A stretch of DNA of 64,000 nt from Brevibacterium sp. CBA3109 (GTDB taxonomy: Bacteria; Actinomycetota; Actinomycetes; Actinomycetales; Brevibacteriaceae): the NCBI RefSeq assembly GCF_040256645.1, contig NZ_CP158281.1, forward strand, positions 124,001 to 188,000, given 5' to 3'. Shown here one piece after another: positions 1 through 7,960 of the stretch; position 1 is the first letter of the stretch; each line of letters starts with the position of its first letter. The notes below the pieces were generated by a model, which ran no database searches, had not been told where the DNA came from, and was given only the letters and a program-made list of their open reading frames with translations. The position numbers were made by a program, and so were the translations under genes.

Positions 1-2
1 AG

Positions 3-329
3 AAGTGCACCCGCCGCGGGCTGCCGGTCGCCCCGGTCAACACCCCGGCCGACCTCACCACCGACGCCCACCTCGTTGCCTCGGGGGCACTGGCCAGCAC
101 CGGCCTGCCCAGCGGCGACCAGGTCGACGTGCCGCTGCTGCCGCTGACCTTCGGCGGTCGTCGACTCGGACTGCGCAGCGATGTGCCCACACCCGGTGAG
201 CACAACAACCGCTACCGCGACGGACCAGCCGACACCTCGGCGACGGACTCCGGCTCCGGGCAGACAGCGAAGACTGACCCATTCGCCACGGACACCGATG
301 TCGAAGAGTCGAAGACGCAGTCTCAGTAA
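3..329 (+). CDS. CaiB/BaiF family CoA-transferase, 3' end only
   Basis: The window opens inside a gene. Reading from base 3, about 108 residues run to a TAA stop. The stretch begins with a hydrophobic segment containing GLPVAPVNTPADL, continues with HLVASGALAS and LPLTFGGRR, and ends in a variable hydrophilic tail. This order is typical of the C-terminal part of CaiB/BaiF (class III) CoA-transferases, where the enzyme closes over the CoA ester. The family moves CoA between organic acids, and the N-terminal catalytic aspartate lies outside the window. The tricarboxylate transporter starts 90 bases downstream on the same strand, so import followed by CoA activation is a reasonable inference. 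The substrate cannot be read. Confidence 0.75.
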   Translation, partial: KCTRRGLPVAPVNTPADLTTDAHLVASGALASTGLPSGDQVDVPLLPLTFGGRRLGLRSDVPTPGEHNNRYRDGPADTSATDSGSGQTAKTDPFATDTDVEESKTQSQ

Positions 330-419
330 CACCACTGGCAGTTCCAGCAGCACAGGCAGTCCCAGCAGCACCACAGTCATCCACCACAGCAGATATCAGT
401 TGCATTCGAAGGAGAAGCA

Positions 420-1481
420 ATGCGGTCAACGGTGATCACAGGACAAGGACGGGCCACCTCGGCGAGGCAGAAGGGGAAGGCATTGAAACCGGCCATCAAG
501 GTCGGTGCGGTGCTCGCAACACTGGCGCTCGTAGCCACGGGATGCGGCAACAAGGCTCAGCCTCCGGGGGAGGGCAGCGACTACCCGAAGGGCCCGGTCA
601 CGGTCAACGTCCCATCGGAACCCGGCTCCGGTTGGGACACCACCGCGCGTGCCCTCGTCGAAGCCCTGCAGAAGGAGGAGATCGTCTCCACCCCGCTGCC
701 GGTCCAGAACAAGCCCGGCGGCACGGGCTGCATGTGGATGACGTCGATGATGCAGCAGGAGAAGGGCAAGGACGACCAGATCGCGATCACCTCGCTGGCC
801 AGCCAGACGATGAAGGCTCGCGGACTCTGCGAATTCGGTCCTGCGGACACCACCCTCATCGCCACCATGTACGTCGAGGACTTCATGGTCGTCACCCCCG
901 ATAAGGGCGACATCAAATCGGTCGAAGACCTGGTCAAGGCGCTGAAGAAGGACCCGCAGAAGGTCACTGTGGCCGCCTCCGGCGATGACACTCTGCCCTT
1001 CGCCCTGTTCGCCAAGGAAGCCGGAGTTGACCCGGCCGACATCAACTTCGTCAACTACGAAGGCGGCGGCGAGCAGACCACAGCGATGCTCAACGGTGAT
1101 GCGAAGGTCGCCATCGCCGGCCTGAGCGAATTCCGCTCCGTACTGGAATCCGGTGACATCAAACCGCTCGTGACCTTCGCAAAGGAACCGCTGCAGGCCC
1201 CCTACGACTCGGTCCCCACCGCCGCGGATGCCGGCTACGACGTGACCCTGGGCAACTGGCGCGGAGTCTACGGACCGGCCGAAATGCCACAGGAGGCCGT
1301 CGACTACTGGGCCAAGACACTCGAAGAGGTCAGCGAGACGAATACCTGGAAGGACACCCTGAAGAAGAACCAGTGGGCTCCCGAGTTCCTCACCGGCGAC
1401 GAGGCCAAGAAGTACGCCGAAGACGCTGCAGCCACCGTTGAGGAGGGCGTCAAAGAGACCGATCTGGGCAACAGCAAATGA
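420..1481 (+). CDS. tctC: Tripartite tricarboxylate transporter substrate-binding lipoprotein (TctC family)
   Basis: This is the extracytoplasmic binding protein of a TTT uptake system, which captures a carboxylate and hands it to TctA/TctB. The 353-residue product has a basic N-terminus, a hydrophobic helix at about residues 27-40 and a lipobox ending VATGC with Cys42, so it should be a lipid-anchored protein. The mature part shows family signatures such as PGSGWDTTARAL near residue 70 and NKPGGTG near residue 97. The ATG at 420 follows an AAGGAGA ribosome-binding site at a normal distance. It overlaps tctB by four bases (ATGA), so the two are translationally coupled. The ligand is unknown; citrate, tartrate or aromatic acids are all known for this family. 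Confidence 0.9.
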   Translation: MRSTVITGQGRATSARQKGKALKPAIKVGAVLATLALVATGCGNKAQPPGEGSDYPKGPVTVNVPSEPGSGWDTTARALVEALQKEEIVSTPLPVQNKPGGTGCMWMTSMMQQEKGKDDQIAITSLASQTMKARGLCEFGPADTTLIATMYVEDFMVVTPDKGDIKSVEDLVKALKKDPQKVTVAASGDDTLPFALFAKEAGVDPADINFVNYEGGGEQTTAMLNGDAKVAIAGLSEFRSVLESGDIKPLVTFAKEPLQAPYDSVPTAADAGYDVTLGNWRGVYGPAEMPQEAVDYWAKTLEEVSETNTWKDTLKKNQWAPEFLTGDEAKKYAEDAAATVEEGVKETDLGNSK

Positions 1482-2047
1482 GAACGCTGACTCCGGCGCT
1501 GAGAGGTGATGTCATCACCGGCATCGCCGTCACTCTCGTCGGCGCGGTCTACTACATCGCGACGTTCTGGATCCAGGAGACGAAGAACATCGTCACCCCG
1601 CGGACCTTCCCCGCGATCGTGGGCATCGCGCTCATCGTGCTCGGCCTCTTCCTCATCGGTCAGGCCGTGTACCGGAGCCGGAAACTCGCCGAGGTGGTCC
1701 CCGCTGGGGCCGCCTCGGCGGGCGGCGGTGCCAGTGGTGAGGCGTCCGACGATGTGGTGGGTGGCGTTGTGGGGGACGAGCCCGCGGGGGTCGTCCTCGA
1801 GGCTCCCGAGGAGCCGAAGTCGAAGCAGGTCGTGGCCCAGTTCGCACTCTTCTTCGTCTATCTTGCGATCCTCATCCCGGTCGGCTTCCTGCTCTCCACG
1901 GCAGCGTTCCTGATGACGATGACCAGCATCTATGCCCCACACAGGTGGGTGCGCAACCTCATCTTCTCGGTGCTCTTCTCCCTCGTCGTCTACATCGCCT
2001 TCGTCTATGGGCTGGCCGTGTATCTGCCCGTCGGAATCCTGGGCTAG
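1478..2047 (+). CDS. tctB: Tripartite tricarboxylate transporter small permease (TctB family)
   Basis: This is the small four-helix membrane subunit of the TTT system. The 189-residue protein has helices near residues 12-30, 42-60, 117-140 and 155-180. Between helices two and three is a cytosolic linker rich in Ala, Gly and Val (about residues 70-110), which is longer than in many TctB proteins. It lies between tctC (four-base overlap) and tctA (nine-base gap), the usual order. TctB is poorly conserved in sequence, so size, topology and position carry the assignment. Confidence 0.85.
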   Translation: MRTLTPALRGDVITGIAVTLVGAVYYIATFWIQETKNIVTPRTFPAIVGIALIVLGLFLIGQAVYRSRKLAEVVPAGAASAGGGASGEASDDVVGGVVGDEPAGVVLEAPEEPKSKQVVAQFALFFVYLAILIPVGFLLSTAAFLMTMTSIYAPHRWVRNLIFSVLFSLVVYIAFVYGLAVYLPVGILG

Positions 2048-2056
2048 GGGGCGGGC

Positions 2057-3571
2057 ATGGACACACTCATCGATCTGGGCGGCGGCTTCGCCTCGGCGCT
2101 CGAACCACTGAGCCTGGCGTTCGCGCTCCTCGGCGTGCTGCTGGGCACCGTCGTCGGCGTGCTGCCGGGAATCGGGCCGATCTCTGCCATCGCGATCCTC
2201 ATCCCCGTCTCCTTCGGGATGGAGCCGGTGCACGGGCTGATCCTGCTCTGCGGCATCTACTACGGTTCCATGTACGGCGGGTCGATCACCGCCACACTCA
2301 TCAAAACTCCAGGTGAGGTCGCCAGTGCGGTGACCGCCATCGAGGGCTATGCGATGGCTCGCCGAGGTCGGGGCAAGGCGGCGCTCGCGACCGCCGCAAT
2401 CGGGTCCTTCCTTGCCGGCACTTTGGCGATCATCGGACTGACGTTCCTCTCGCCTGTGCTGGTGAAACTCGCGAACGTCTTCGGTGCCACCGAGTACTTC
2501 CTGCTCATGGCCACGGCCCTGTTGCTGGCTTCGACGATGTCGTCTGGCTCCCGGGCCAAGGCACTCATCTCGATCTTCATCGGTCTGGCCGTGGGCCTCA
2601 TCGGACTCGACTTTCAGACGGGCCTGCCCAGGCAGACCTTCGGCATGAGCCTGCTCTCCGACGGCGTCGACTTCACGATCTTCGCCATGGCCCTCTTCGC
2701 CATTCCCGAGGCGATCCGCAACCTCGCGTTGGGACGTGGAGCGAAGGAGGAGATCCAGAGCTTCGGCGAGGACAAGTGGATGACGAAACAGGACTGGCAG
2801 CGCTCGGCCATGCCCTGGGCGCGCGGTTCGGTGCTCGGCTTCATCATCGGCATCCTGCCTGGAGTCGGACCATCCCTGGCCTCGTTCATGTCCTACATCA
2901 TGGAGAAGCGGATCTCGAAGCGGAAGGACGAGTTCGGCCATGGTGCCATCGAAGGCGTCGCCGGGCCCGAAGCCGCGAACAATGCTGGTGTGGGAGGAGC
3001 CATGATTCCGCTCTTCAGCCTCGGCATCCCGGGATCGGCGACCACGGCGCTGCTGCTCTTCGTCTTCACGATGTATGGCCTCCAGCCGGGCCCGCTGATC
3101 TTCCGCGACGACTCGGGGCTGATCTGGACGATCATCGCCAGCATGTACATCGGCAACGTCGCCCTGATCATCCTCAACCTGCCGTTGGTCGGGGTCTTCG
3201 TGAAGCTGCTGAAGATGCCGAAGGAGATCCTCTTCTCCTCGATTCTCGTACTCGTCGTCATCGGCGCCTACGCGATCGAGTTCAGCCTCTTCGGTCTGAT
3301 GATGCTCGGCATCTTCGGCGTCATCGGCTACCTGATGGAGAAGGGCGGTATCCCGCTGGCACCGTCCATCCTGGCTTTGGTCCTAGTCCCGCTGCTGGAA
3401 GACAACTTCCGCCGCATGCTCCAGATCTCGGGCGGATCGTTCATGCCGCTGCTGACCAGGCCCGTGTCATTGTCGATCATTCTGCTGATGGTCCTGGGCA
3501 TCGTCGGGCCCATCATCTTCCGCTGGTGGGTGCGCAGACGTGCCCTGCTGGCCGATGTGAGCGTTGCATGA
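2057..3571 (+). CDS. tctA: Tripartite tricarboxylate transporter large permease (TctA family)
   Basis: This is the large channel-forming subunit of the TTT transporter. It is 504 residues with about 10-12 predicted membrane helices, the normal size. The two glycine-proline motifs that define the family are present: VLPGIGPISAIAIL near residue 35 and ILPGVGPSLASF near residue 267. It also carries GSITATLIKTPGE near residue 77 and the matching SLGIPGSATTALLL near residue 321, reflecting the internal repeat. It starts nine bases after tctB, and its stop overlaps the start of the IclR regulator by four bases. The four genes therefore look like one transcript. Confidence 0.92.
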   Translation: MDTLIDLGGGFASALEPLSLAFALLGVLLGTVVGVLPGIGPISAIAILIPVSFGMEPVHGLILLCGIYYGSMYGGSITATLIKTPGEVASAVTAIEGYAMARRGRGKAALATAAIGSFLAGTLAIIGLTFLSPVLVKLANVFGATEYFLLMATALLLASTMSSGSRAKALISIFIGLAVGLIGLDFQTGLPRQTFGMSLLSDGVDFTIFAMALFAIPEAIRNLALGRGAKEEIQSFGEDKWMTKQDWQRSAMPWARGSVLGFIIGILPGVGPSLASFMSYIMEKRISKRKDEFGHGAIEGVAGPEAANNAGVGGAMIPLFSLGIPGSATTALLLFVFTMYGLQPGPLIFRDDSGLIWTIIASMYIGNVALIILNLPLVGVFVKLLKMPKEILFSSILVLVVIGAYAIEFSLFGLMMLGIFGVIGYLMEKGGIPLAPSILALVLVPLLEDNFRRMLQISGGSFMPLLTRPVSLSIILLMVLGIVGPIIFRWWVRRRALLADVSVA

Positions 3572-4341
3572 AAGTGAACACCATGACTGACACGGCTGGC
3601 TTGACTGGCACGACCGACACCTCTGGAGTGGCTGGCGTCTCTGGCACCTCCGATGGCTCTGCCGCCTCGGCGAAGGAGATCGGTGTCATCGACCGCAGTG
3701 CCGCGATCCTCACGGCACTGCAGGACACTCCGTTGACGGCCGCCGAGGTGTGCCGTCGGCTGGGGTACTCCAAGTCAACGACCTACCGGCTGCTGGCAGA
3801 TCTGCGCACCCACCGGTTCATCGTCCGCGACAGCAACGGGCTGCTGCGGCTCGGGCCATTCCCCGGACGGCGCAGCATCGCGACAACGAACTCGGTGCTC
3901 GAACACCTGCGGACGCTGACCTGCGAATCCGTGCAGCTCTGGGTCAGAGTCGGCGAGGACCGGGTGTGCGTGCGCAACGTCGAGGCCGACCATGAGCTCC
4001 GGGTCTCCCGCAGTGTCGGCACCGTCCTCCCGCTCGTCGACGGCGGCTCTGCTGCACTGGCGCTGTGCGGGCCGGGCAACCCACAGGAATTCTACGCAAC
4101 GAAACAGGCACGGGTGAAGGGAACCGCCTCGGCGAGTGTGGCCTTCACCGTCGGGGGAGCCATCCTCTCACTGTGCGTGTCCTACCCGCTGACCCGGGAA
4201 CCGGACAACGTGGCCGGTGTCTATAGGACGCTGTTGGGCCAGGCCGCCGTCGAGCTCAAAGCGCTGCTCGAGGACAGCGAGGAACTCTCTGTGCTCAAAG
4301 ACATCGCACGGTTGGCCTTGGGGGCGAAGAAGAAACCGTAG
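3568..4341 (+). CDS. IclR-family transcriptional regulator, last gene of the TTT operon
   Basis: The 257-residue product has a disordered Thr/Gly/Ser-rich N-terminus of about 30 residues. A winged helix-turn-helix follows (DRSAAILTALQDTPLTAAEV, then RRLGYSKSTTYRLLADL) and then a weakly conserved effector domain. The ATG at 3568 overlaps the tctA stop as ATGA; a second ATG at 3583 is possible. The frame stays open upstream through tctA, but that extension is antisense-like noise in the tctA gene. Co-transcription suggests that it controls the transporter in response to the carried acid. Its effector domain is less typical than that of the second IclR protein of this window (7961-8719). Confidence 0.82.
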   Translation: MKVNTMTDTAGLTGTTDTSGVAGVSGTSDGSAASAKEIGVIDRSAAILTALQDTPLTAAEVCRRLGYSKSTTYRLLADLRTHRFIVRDSNGLLRLGPFPGRRSIATTNSVLEHLRTLTCESVQLWVRVGEDRVCVRNVEADHELRVSRSVGTVLPLVDGGSAALALCGPGNPQEFYATKQARVKGTASASVAFTVGGAILSLCVSYPLTREPDNVAGVYRTLLGQAAVELKALLEDSEELSVLKDIARLALGAKKKP

Positions 4342-4450
4342 TGCGGCTGGCAGGAGCTGAGCGTGGCGCGGATGAACCGCTGTGTCTCGTCGGTCTGGCC
4401 TGACTCTGTGCGGGTACTCGATAAGCTGTTGCCTGCACACGGTCAATCAC

Positions 4451-4879
4451 CGGGTGTTGCTACGACCGTTTGAAATCGCCAAGCACACGTCCCGGTTCAT
4501 CAAGCAACACCTGGGCTGGACCCATACCAGGTAACGCGATCCCAAAGCCGCCGACCGGTGGACCCTGCTGATCATCATCGCTTACACCCAACTCCGGTTA
4601 GCCAGACCCCTGGCCGCAGACAGCAGGTCGTCCTGGCAAAAGCCACTCCCTACCCACGAGCTGACCCCAGTACGCGTTCGTTCGGGCTATCGCCGTGTCT
4701 ATCGGACACTGGCCCGTCCCGCCGACCCGCCACAAATCTCGAGACCCGGACCGGGGCGACCGCTAGGCGCTCCGAATAGGCGCAAAGTACCTATCCAAAT
4801 GGCAGGCAAAGCCGGCTTGCAGGTTAAACAGCAAGCTAAGTCAAGTGCGAGAAATCCCCATCTCCTTGAGAGGCGGTGA
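4451..4879 (+). pseudogene. Transposase C-terminal remnant (DDE type)
   Basis: One frame reads RPFEIAKHTSRFIKQHLGWT, then an in-frame TAA at 4532, then DPKAADRWTLLIIIAYTQLR, and later a Pro/Gly/Arg-rich stretch (SRPGPGRPLGAPNRR) before a stop at 4877. This matches the C-terminal third of a group of actinobacterial DDE transposases. These end with an RFxxxHTFRxFKQxLGW block, a DRWTWLxxAAxTQLRLARPL block and a GPGRPPGxxN tail. The front two thirds are missing and the internal stop confirms decay. I found no terminal inverted repeats. It marks the left edge of a scarred island. Confidence 0.75.
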
Positions 4880-4984
4880 TATTTCGTGCTTGAGCGACGA
4901 AATCTACCTCGTACGTGGGATGTGCGATTGCTGGCTACGTGCGACGCTTGAGGATCAACAACTCTCAGAGTGAAAGGCGCCCAA

Positions 4985-5512
4985 ATGAATATTGTCGCAA
5001 GGTCGTTCAGCACCCCGTTCGTGATCATGTGTACACTGGCGCTCCTCGCAACATTGGCTGTAACACCTGCTTCGGCAGGTGAAGATGACATCGTTGATCA
5101 AGCAGGCGTAAAAGAGCTACATGACGCGCTGCAAGACGCCAGGGATCACGGAGACCCGATTGACGGAGACATTTCAGAAGAGGCACTGATTAAAGAGATT
5201 GAAAGCCAAGAGTCTGGTCTGAAAGTGCAGGGTGGTGACGGTTGCTCTACGCCGAAAGCCAGCAAAGCACTGACAAAAAAATACGATAATATTTTCCTCT
5301 CTGTTTGCAACAAGCATGATGCATGCTATGCGCCGTATTCAAACACTAACCGGAAGGACTGTGACAATCAGTTCGGAAAAGATATGAATACGATCTGTAT
5401 GAAGACGCCGATTGGAGAACAGAGCCAGTGTCTTCGAATGGCGACTATCTACAAGGCCGGAGTTCGTGCTGGAGGAAAGAGCAGCTACAAAGGAAAAGGG
5501 AAAAATAATTGA
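4985..5512 (+). CDS. Secreted phospholipase A2-like protein
   Basis: The 175-residue product has a signal peptide: a hydrophobic run at about residues 11-26 and a likely cut after ASA at residues 29-31. An acidic spacer of about 50 residues follows, then a compact C-terminal domain. That domain has six cysteines (C87, C108, C114, C126, C138, C149), enough for three disulfides. It also has the block VCNKHDACYAPYSN, whose His111-Asp112 pair matches the catalytic HD of secreted phospholipase A2. The ATG at 4985 follows GAAAGG with an eight-base gap; a GTG at 4970 would add five residues. Base composition is clearly lower in GC than its neighbours. The next gene overlaps it by four bases. The role is unproven: a secreted lipase or an antibacterial or anti-host toxin. 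Confidence 0.7.
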   Translation: MNIVARSFSTPFVIMCTLALLATLAVTPASAGEDDIVDQAGVKELHDALQDARDHGDPIDGDISEEALIKEIESQESGLKVQGGDGCSTPKASKALTKKYDNIFLSVCNKHDACYAPYSNTNRKDCDNQFGKDMNTICMKTPIGEQSQCLRMATIYKAGVRAGGKSSYKGKGKNN

Positions 5513-5790
5513 TTCCTGAATCGAGAGTTGGACGAATCGCATACTTTTTAGTCGCGGCGTTTTGCCTACTTCTTCTCGCGTTCTGCATCTTTGTATGGTT
5601 CTGGGCTGGGACGGTCGAGGACGGATGGGTGAGCGCATATGCGACCGTGATAATAGTTTGGCTGGTCTGCGTGCCGGTTGCCTTCGTACCTCTAGGCTGG
5701 TCGCTGGGACTGTTGATCGCCCGAAGGGTCGAAAAGAAGAAGTCCCAGCAAAGGCAAACTCGTCCACATAACGTCCCCCGCAACTTGTAG
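5509..5790 (+). CDS. Small two-helix membrane protein coupled to the phospholipase
   Basis: The 93-residue product starts at a TTG that overlaps the stop of the phospholipase-like gene (TTGA) and lies just after an AAAGGAAAAGGG ribosome-binding tract. It has two hydrophobic helices, at about residues 9-34 and 41-70, joined by a short acidic loop (GTVEDGW), and a basic tail (RRVEKKKSQQRQTR). I do not recognise a family. Tight coupling to a secreted lipid-attacking enzyme suggests a membrane protein that protects the producer or helps export. That is inference from position only. Confidence 0.55.
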   Translation: MIPESRVGRIAYFLVAAFCLLLLAFCIFVWFWAGTVEDGWVSAYATVIIVWLVCVPVAFVPLGWSLGLLIARRVEKKKSQQRQTRPHNVPRNL

Positions 5791-5804
5791 ACACGTGCTC
5801 TGCC

Positions 5805-6026
5805 TCACACAGCCTGCGTAGGCACTTCCTCTTCACTGAACAGGTCGGTCAGTGATCGTCCTTGCTGAACTTCACCGGTCACCTGATCCAACGCAGAATG
5901 CAACCGCCGAGGGTTATACATCTCTTCGCTCCACCGACCTAGCTCGCGTCGAACAGCCGTCCTGCTCGCGCACATCCGACGGTCATGGAACTCCGTCTTC
6001 AACGTCGACCAGAACGACTCCGACAT
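5805..6026 (-). pseudogene. IS3-type transposase C-terminal fragment
   Basis: The minus strand reads SESFWSTLKTEFHDRRMCAS, then VRRELGRWSEEMYNPRRLHS and ALDQVTGEV. This is the end of the rve integrase domain of IS3-family OrfB proteins. There the glutamate of the DDE triad sits in the SFWSTLKTE segment and the YNxxRxHSALG box follows. Only about 73 residues survive; everything upstream has been replaced by amidohydrolase sequence at about base 6030. It is not able to transpose. Confidence 0.8.
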
Positions 6027-6028
6027 CG

Positions 6029-6054
6029 TGGTGCGCTCCGATGGTGCGCTCCGA
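6029..6054. repeat. Perfect 13-bp tandem duplication at a gene junction
   Basis: TGGTGCGCTCCGA occurs twice back to back, at 6029-6041 and 6042-6054. It sits exactly between the cut end of the IS3-type transposase and the cut end of the amidohydrolase. It may be a by-product of the rearrangement (duplication during end joining or slippage), not a functional site. Confidence 0.85.
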
Positions 6055-6596
6055 CGACGACGGATGCGCAGCTGACGAAACTCATCGAATCACAAGGCAG
6101 GCACGGAGATCGCTGGCACATCGGCGGAGTGAAGCTCTTCATGGACGGGACAGTCGAAGGTGGGCCCGCCTGGCTCGAGGCTCCTGATGCAAAAGGAGAA
6201 TCGACGACCTCGACTTGGGGCACCGTCGGCGACTACGCCGCACGTGTGGGCGAACTCAACGCCGGTGGAGTGCTGGTGCTGGGCTCCGACTATCCGGTGG
6301 CCCCATTCGCAGCCCTGCCGATCATGGCGGACGCCCAGTTGCGCCATCCCGTCGAGGACGCCGAAACCCCACCGGTGCTGCCAGAGCAGGGGCTGAGCCC
6401 CGCCGAGGCTCTGGCCGGGTACACGACTGAACCGTTCGCTGCGATCGGTGAGGAGGGCGGATTCATTGCCGTTGGAGAACCGGCGACGTTCACGGTTCTC
6501 GACGTCGACCCCTTAGCGGTCGCACCCGAGGAGCTGAGACTGGGCCGGGTGCGACTGACTGTCTCCGACGGGATCATCACCTATCGCAGGGACTGA
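6051..6596 (+). pseudogene. Amidohydrolase (YtcJ-like) remnant with two deletions
   Basis: The frame ending at 6596 contains GVKLFMDGTVEGGPAWLEA, then jumps within about 45 residues to GVLVLGSDYPVAPFAALPI, then SPAEALAGYTTEPFAAIGEE and the usual C-terminal beta-sandwich strands. In intact YtcJ-type amidohydrolases the first and second blocks lie roughly 200 residues apart, with the metal-binding histidines between them. Here the N-terminal third is lost at the transposase junction and a large internal piece is missing around 6245-6270. The remaining frame is open but cannot make an active enzyme. The family removes acyl or amide groups from small molecules. Confidence 0.75.
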
Positions 6597-6646
6597 GTGG
6601 GAGCAGGTTCGGTGGATCTGCTCCCACTCACCGACAGCGATGCAGG

Positions 6647-6976
6647 TCAGTTGACGTCGAGTTCGCCCATCTCGTCCCAGCCCTCACCGTCAATCTGGCG
6701 AGAGATGATCTTCGGAGTGGACACGAGGGCACTGTTCATCGGTCCGCCGTCTGCGGTCGCCTTCTGGAAGTGGTCGGACTTCACGTGCGCTTCGGCAGCG
6801 TCGTCATCGAAGGCTTCGACGAGCACGTACTCATTGGGATCGTCGAGGCTGCGTGACCAGTCGAACCATTTGTTTCCCGGCTCGGCTCGCGTCGCCTCGG
6901 TGAACTCCTTGGTGATCTGCGGCCATTCCTCGGCCTTCTCGGGCTTGACCTGGAACTTGACGACGATGAAAATCAT
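6647..6976 (-). CDS. ABM-fold (antibiotic biosynthesis monooxygenase-like) small protein
   Basis: The 109-residue product starts MIFIVVKFQVKPEKAEEW and shows the single beta-alpha-beta ABM/dimeric ferredoxin-like fold. Family marks are EPGNKWFDWSRS at about residues 32-43, EYVLVEAFDDDAAEAHV at about 49-65 and a conserved histidine in SDHFQK. Such proteins act as small monooxygenases on quinol-like compounds, or only as stress or carbon-flow accessories. The ATG at 6976 follows a good AAAGGA site. It lies 73 bases downstream of the SDR gene on the same strand, so the two are probably one transcript under the IclR regulator next door. Confidence 0.8.
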   Translation of the reverse strand: MIFIVVKFQVKPEKAEEWPQITKEFTEATRAEPGNKWFDWSRSLDDPNEYVLVEAFDDDAAEAHVKSDHFQKATADGGPMNSALVSTPKIISRQIDGEGWDEMGELDVN

Positions 6977-7049
6977 TTGGATCCTTTCGTAACTGATTGG
7001 GTTGGCGGGGTCTTCGCCAACTCTGGTGCTGGTGTAGGCGCGGTGTGTC

Positions 7050-7835
7050 TCAGGAGAACTGCATGCCGCCGTCGACGAGCATGGTCTGGCCAGTGATGTA
7101 GTCCGAGTCCTCGCTGGATAGGAACGACACGAGGTTCGCGACATCCTCGGGAACCGATACTCGTCCGAGAAGGATGTCTCCCGCGTACTTCTTGATTGCT
7201 TCCCCTTTGGCCAGTCCCTCCTGTTCTCCGAGCTTCTCATCGATGAGGTCCCACATCGAGGTTCCCACAATGCCGGGACCGTAGGCGTTGACGGTGATCC
7301 CGTGTTTCGCCCATTCCATCGCGGCACCCTGCGTCAGTCCGCGCACAGCCCATTTGGTGGCCGAATAGGGTGAGAGCAGTGCGAACGGGCGGAAGGCGAC
7401 GATCGATGCGGCGCCGATGATCTTTCCGCCGTTGCCCTGTTCGATCATCTGCTTGGCAGCGGCCTGGTAGGACAGGAACACGCCGGTGATATTGACGTTG
7501 AGGATCTTCTCGAAATCCTCTTTCGAGTAGTCGATGAGGGGTTCGACCTGAGCGATGCCGGCATTGGCCACGAAGACGTCGAGCTTTCCGCCCACCTCGA
7601 CGGCGGTGGCCACGAGTGCTTCCACCGAGGCCTGATCGGTGACGTCGACCTCGGCTCCGGTGGCCTTGCCGCCGGCGGCTTCGATGGTCGCTGCCGTCTC
7701 CTGTACTCCCTCCTGCATTGTGGGAAGGTCGGCCACGATGACGTGGTGTCCATCGGCGCCGAGGCGCTGTGCGATGCCCTGTCCGATTCCTCGTGCTGAT
7801 CCAGTGACGACAGCGACGCTGGTGGTCGTGCTCAT
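7050..7835 (-). CDS. Short-chain dehydrogenase, acetoin/diacetyl reductase-like
   Basis: The 261-residue protein is a classical SDR. It has [12 protein letters not shown] for NAD(P) binding at about residues 11-22, the NAG motif near residue 90, a catalytic Ser in GAAS near 141, and the Tyr-x-x-x-Lys pair in [10 protein letters not shown]. Its closest pattern is the acetoin/butanediol dehydrogenase (BudC) group, notably [18 protein letters not shown] and MWDLIDEKL in the substrate region. Many SDRs of this group act on other 2-hydroxyketones or polyols, so the exact substrate is open. It heads a two-gene unit with the ABM protein, and its upstream region shares a motif with the IclR intergenic region. 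Confidence 0.82.
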   Translation of the reverse strand: MSTTTSVAVVTGSARGIGQGIAQRLGADGHHVIVADLPTMQEGVQETAATIEAAGGKATGAEVDVTDQASVEALVATAVEVGGKLDVFVANAGIAQVEPLIDYSKEDFEKILNVNITGVFLSYQAAAKQMIEQGNGGKIIGAASIVAFRPFALLSPYSATKWAVRGLTQGAAMEWAKHGITVNAYGPGIVGTSMWDLIDEKLGEQEGLAKGEAIKKYAGDILLGRVSVPEDVANLVSFLSSEDSDYITGQTMLVDGGMQFS

Positions 7836-7899
7836 GGTTGTGCTCCTTCGTGTCTCGTCGTTGAGTAAGCACGATCATTTTGTGCACGAGCGAGTCCTG

Positions 7900-7909
7900 G
7901 AGAATATGG
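7900..7909 (+). promoter_or_regulatory. Candidate IclR site upstream of the SDR gene
   Basis: GAGAATATGG lies about 65 bases upstream of the SDR start and forms part of a short imperfect inverted repeat (GAGAA, eight bases, TTCTC, 7900-7917). A near copy, GAGAATAAGG, is in the region between the IclR gene and the GMC operon. Shared sequence upstream of two units flanking one regulator suggests an operator. The evidence is sequence similarity only. Confidence 0.35.
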
Positions 7910-7960
7910 TCCTTCTCATGTGGCGAGAAACTTAGGTCGCCGAGGTGGGGAGTCGGCTTC

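Noticed and set aside
1304..2941. 545-codon open frame on the minus strand rich in Asp, Glu, His and Arg
   Set aside because: It lies antisense to tctC, tctB and tctA, has no family motifs, and its composition is the usual by-product of high GC at third codon positions.
4342..4450. Further transposase sequence upstream of the recognised remnant
   Set aside because: No frame there gives family-like residues, so I stopped the remnant at about 4451.
5791..5835. Possible terminal inverted repeat (TGCCT/AGGCA) of the IS3-type fragment
   Set aside because: Only five bases pair and no matching repeat occurs at the other side.
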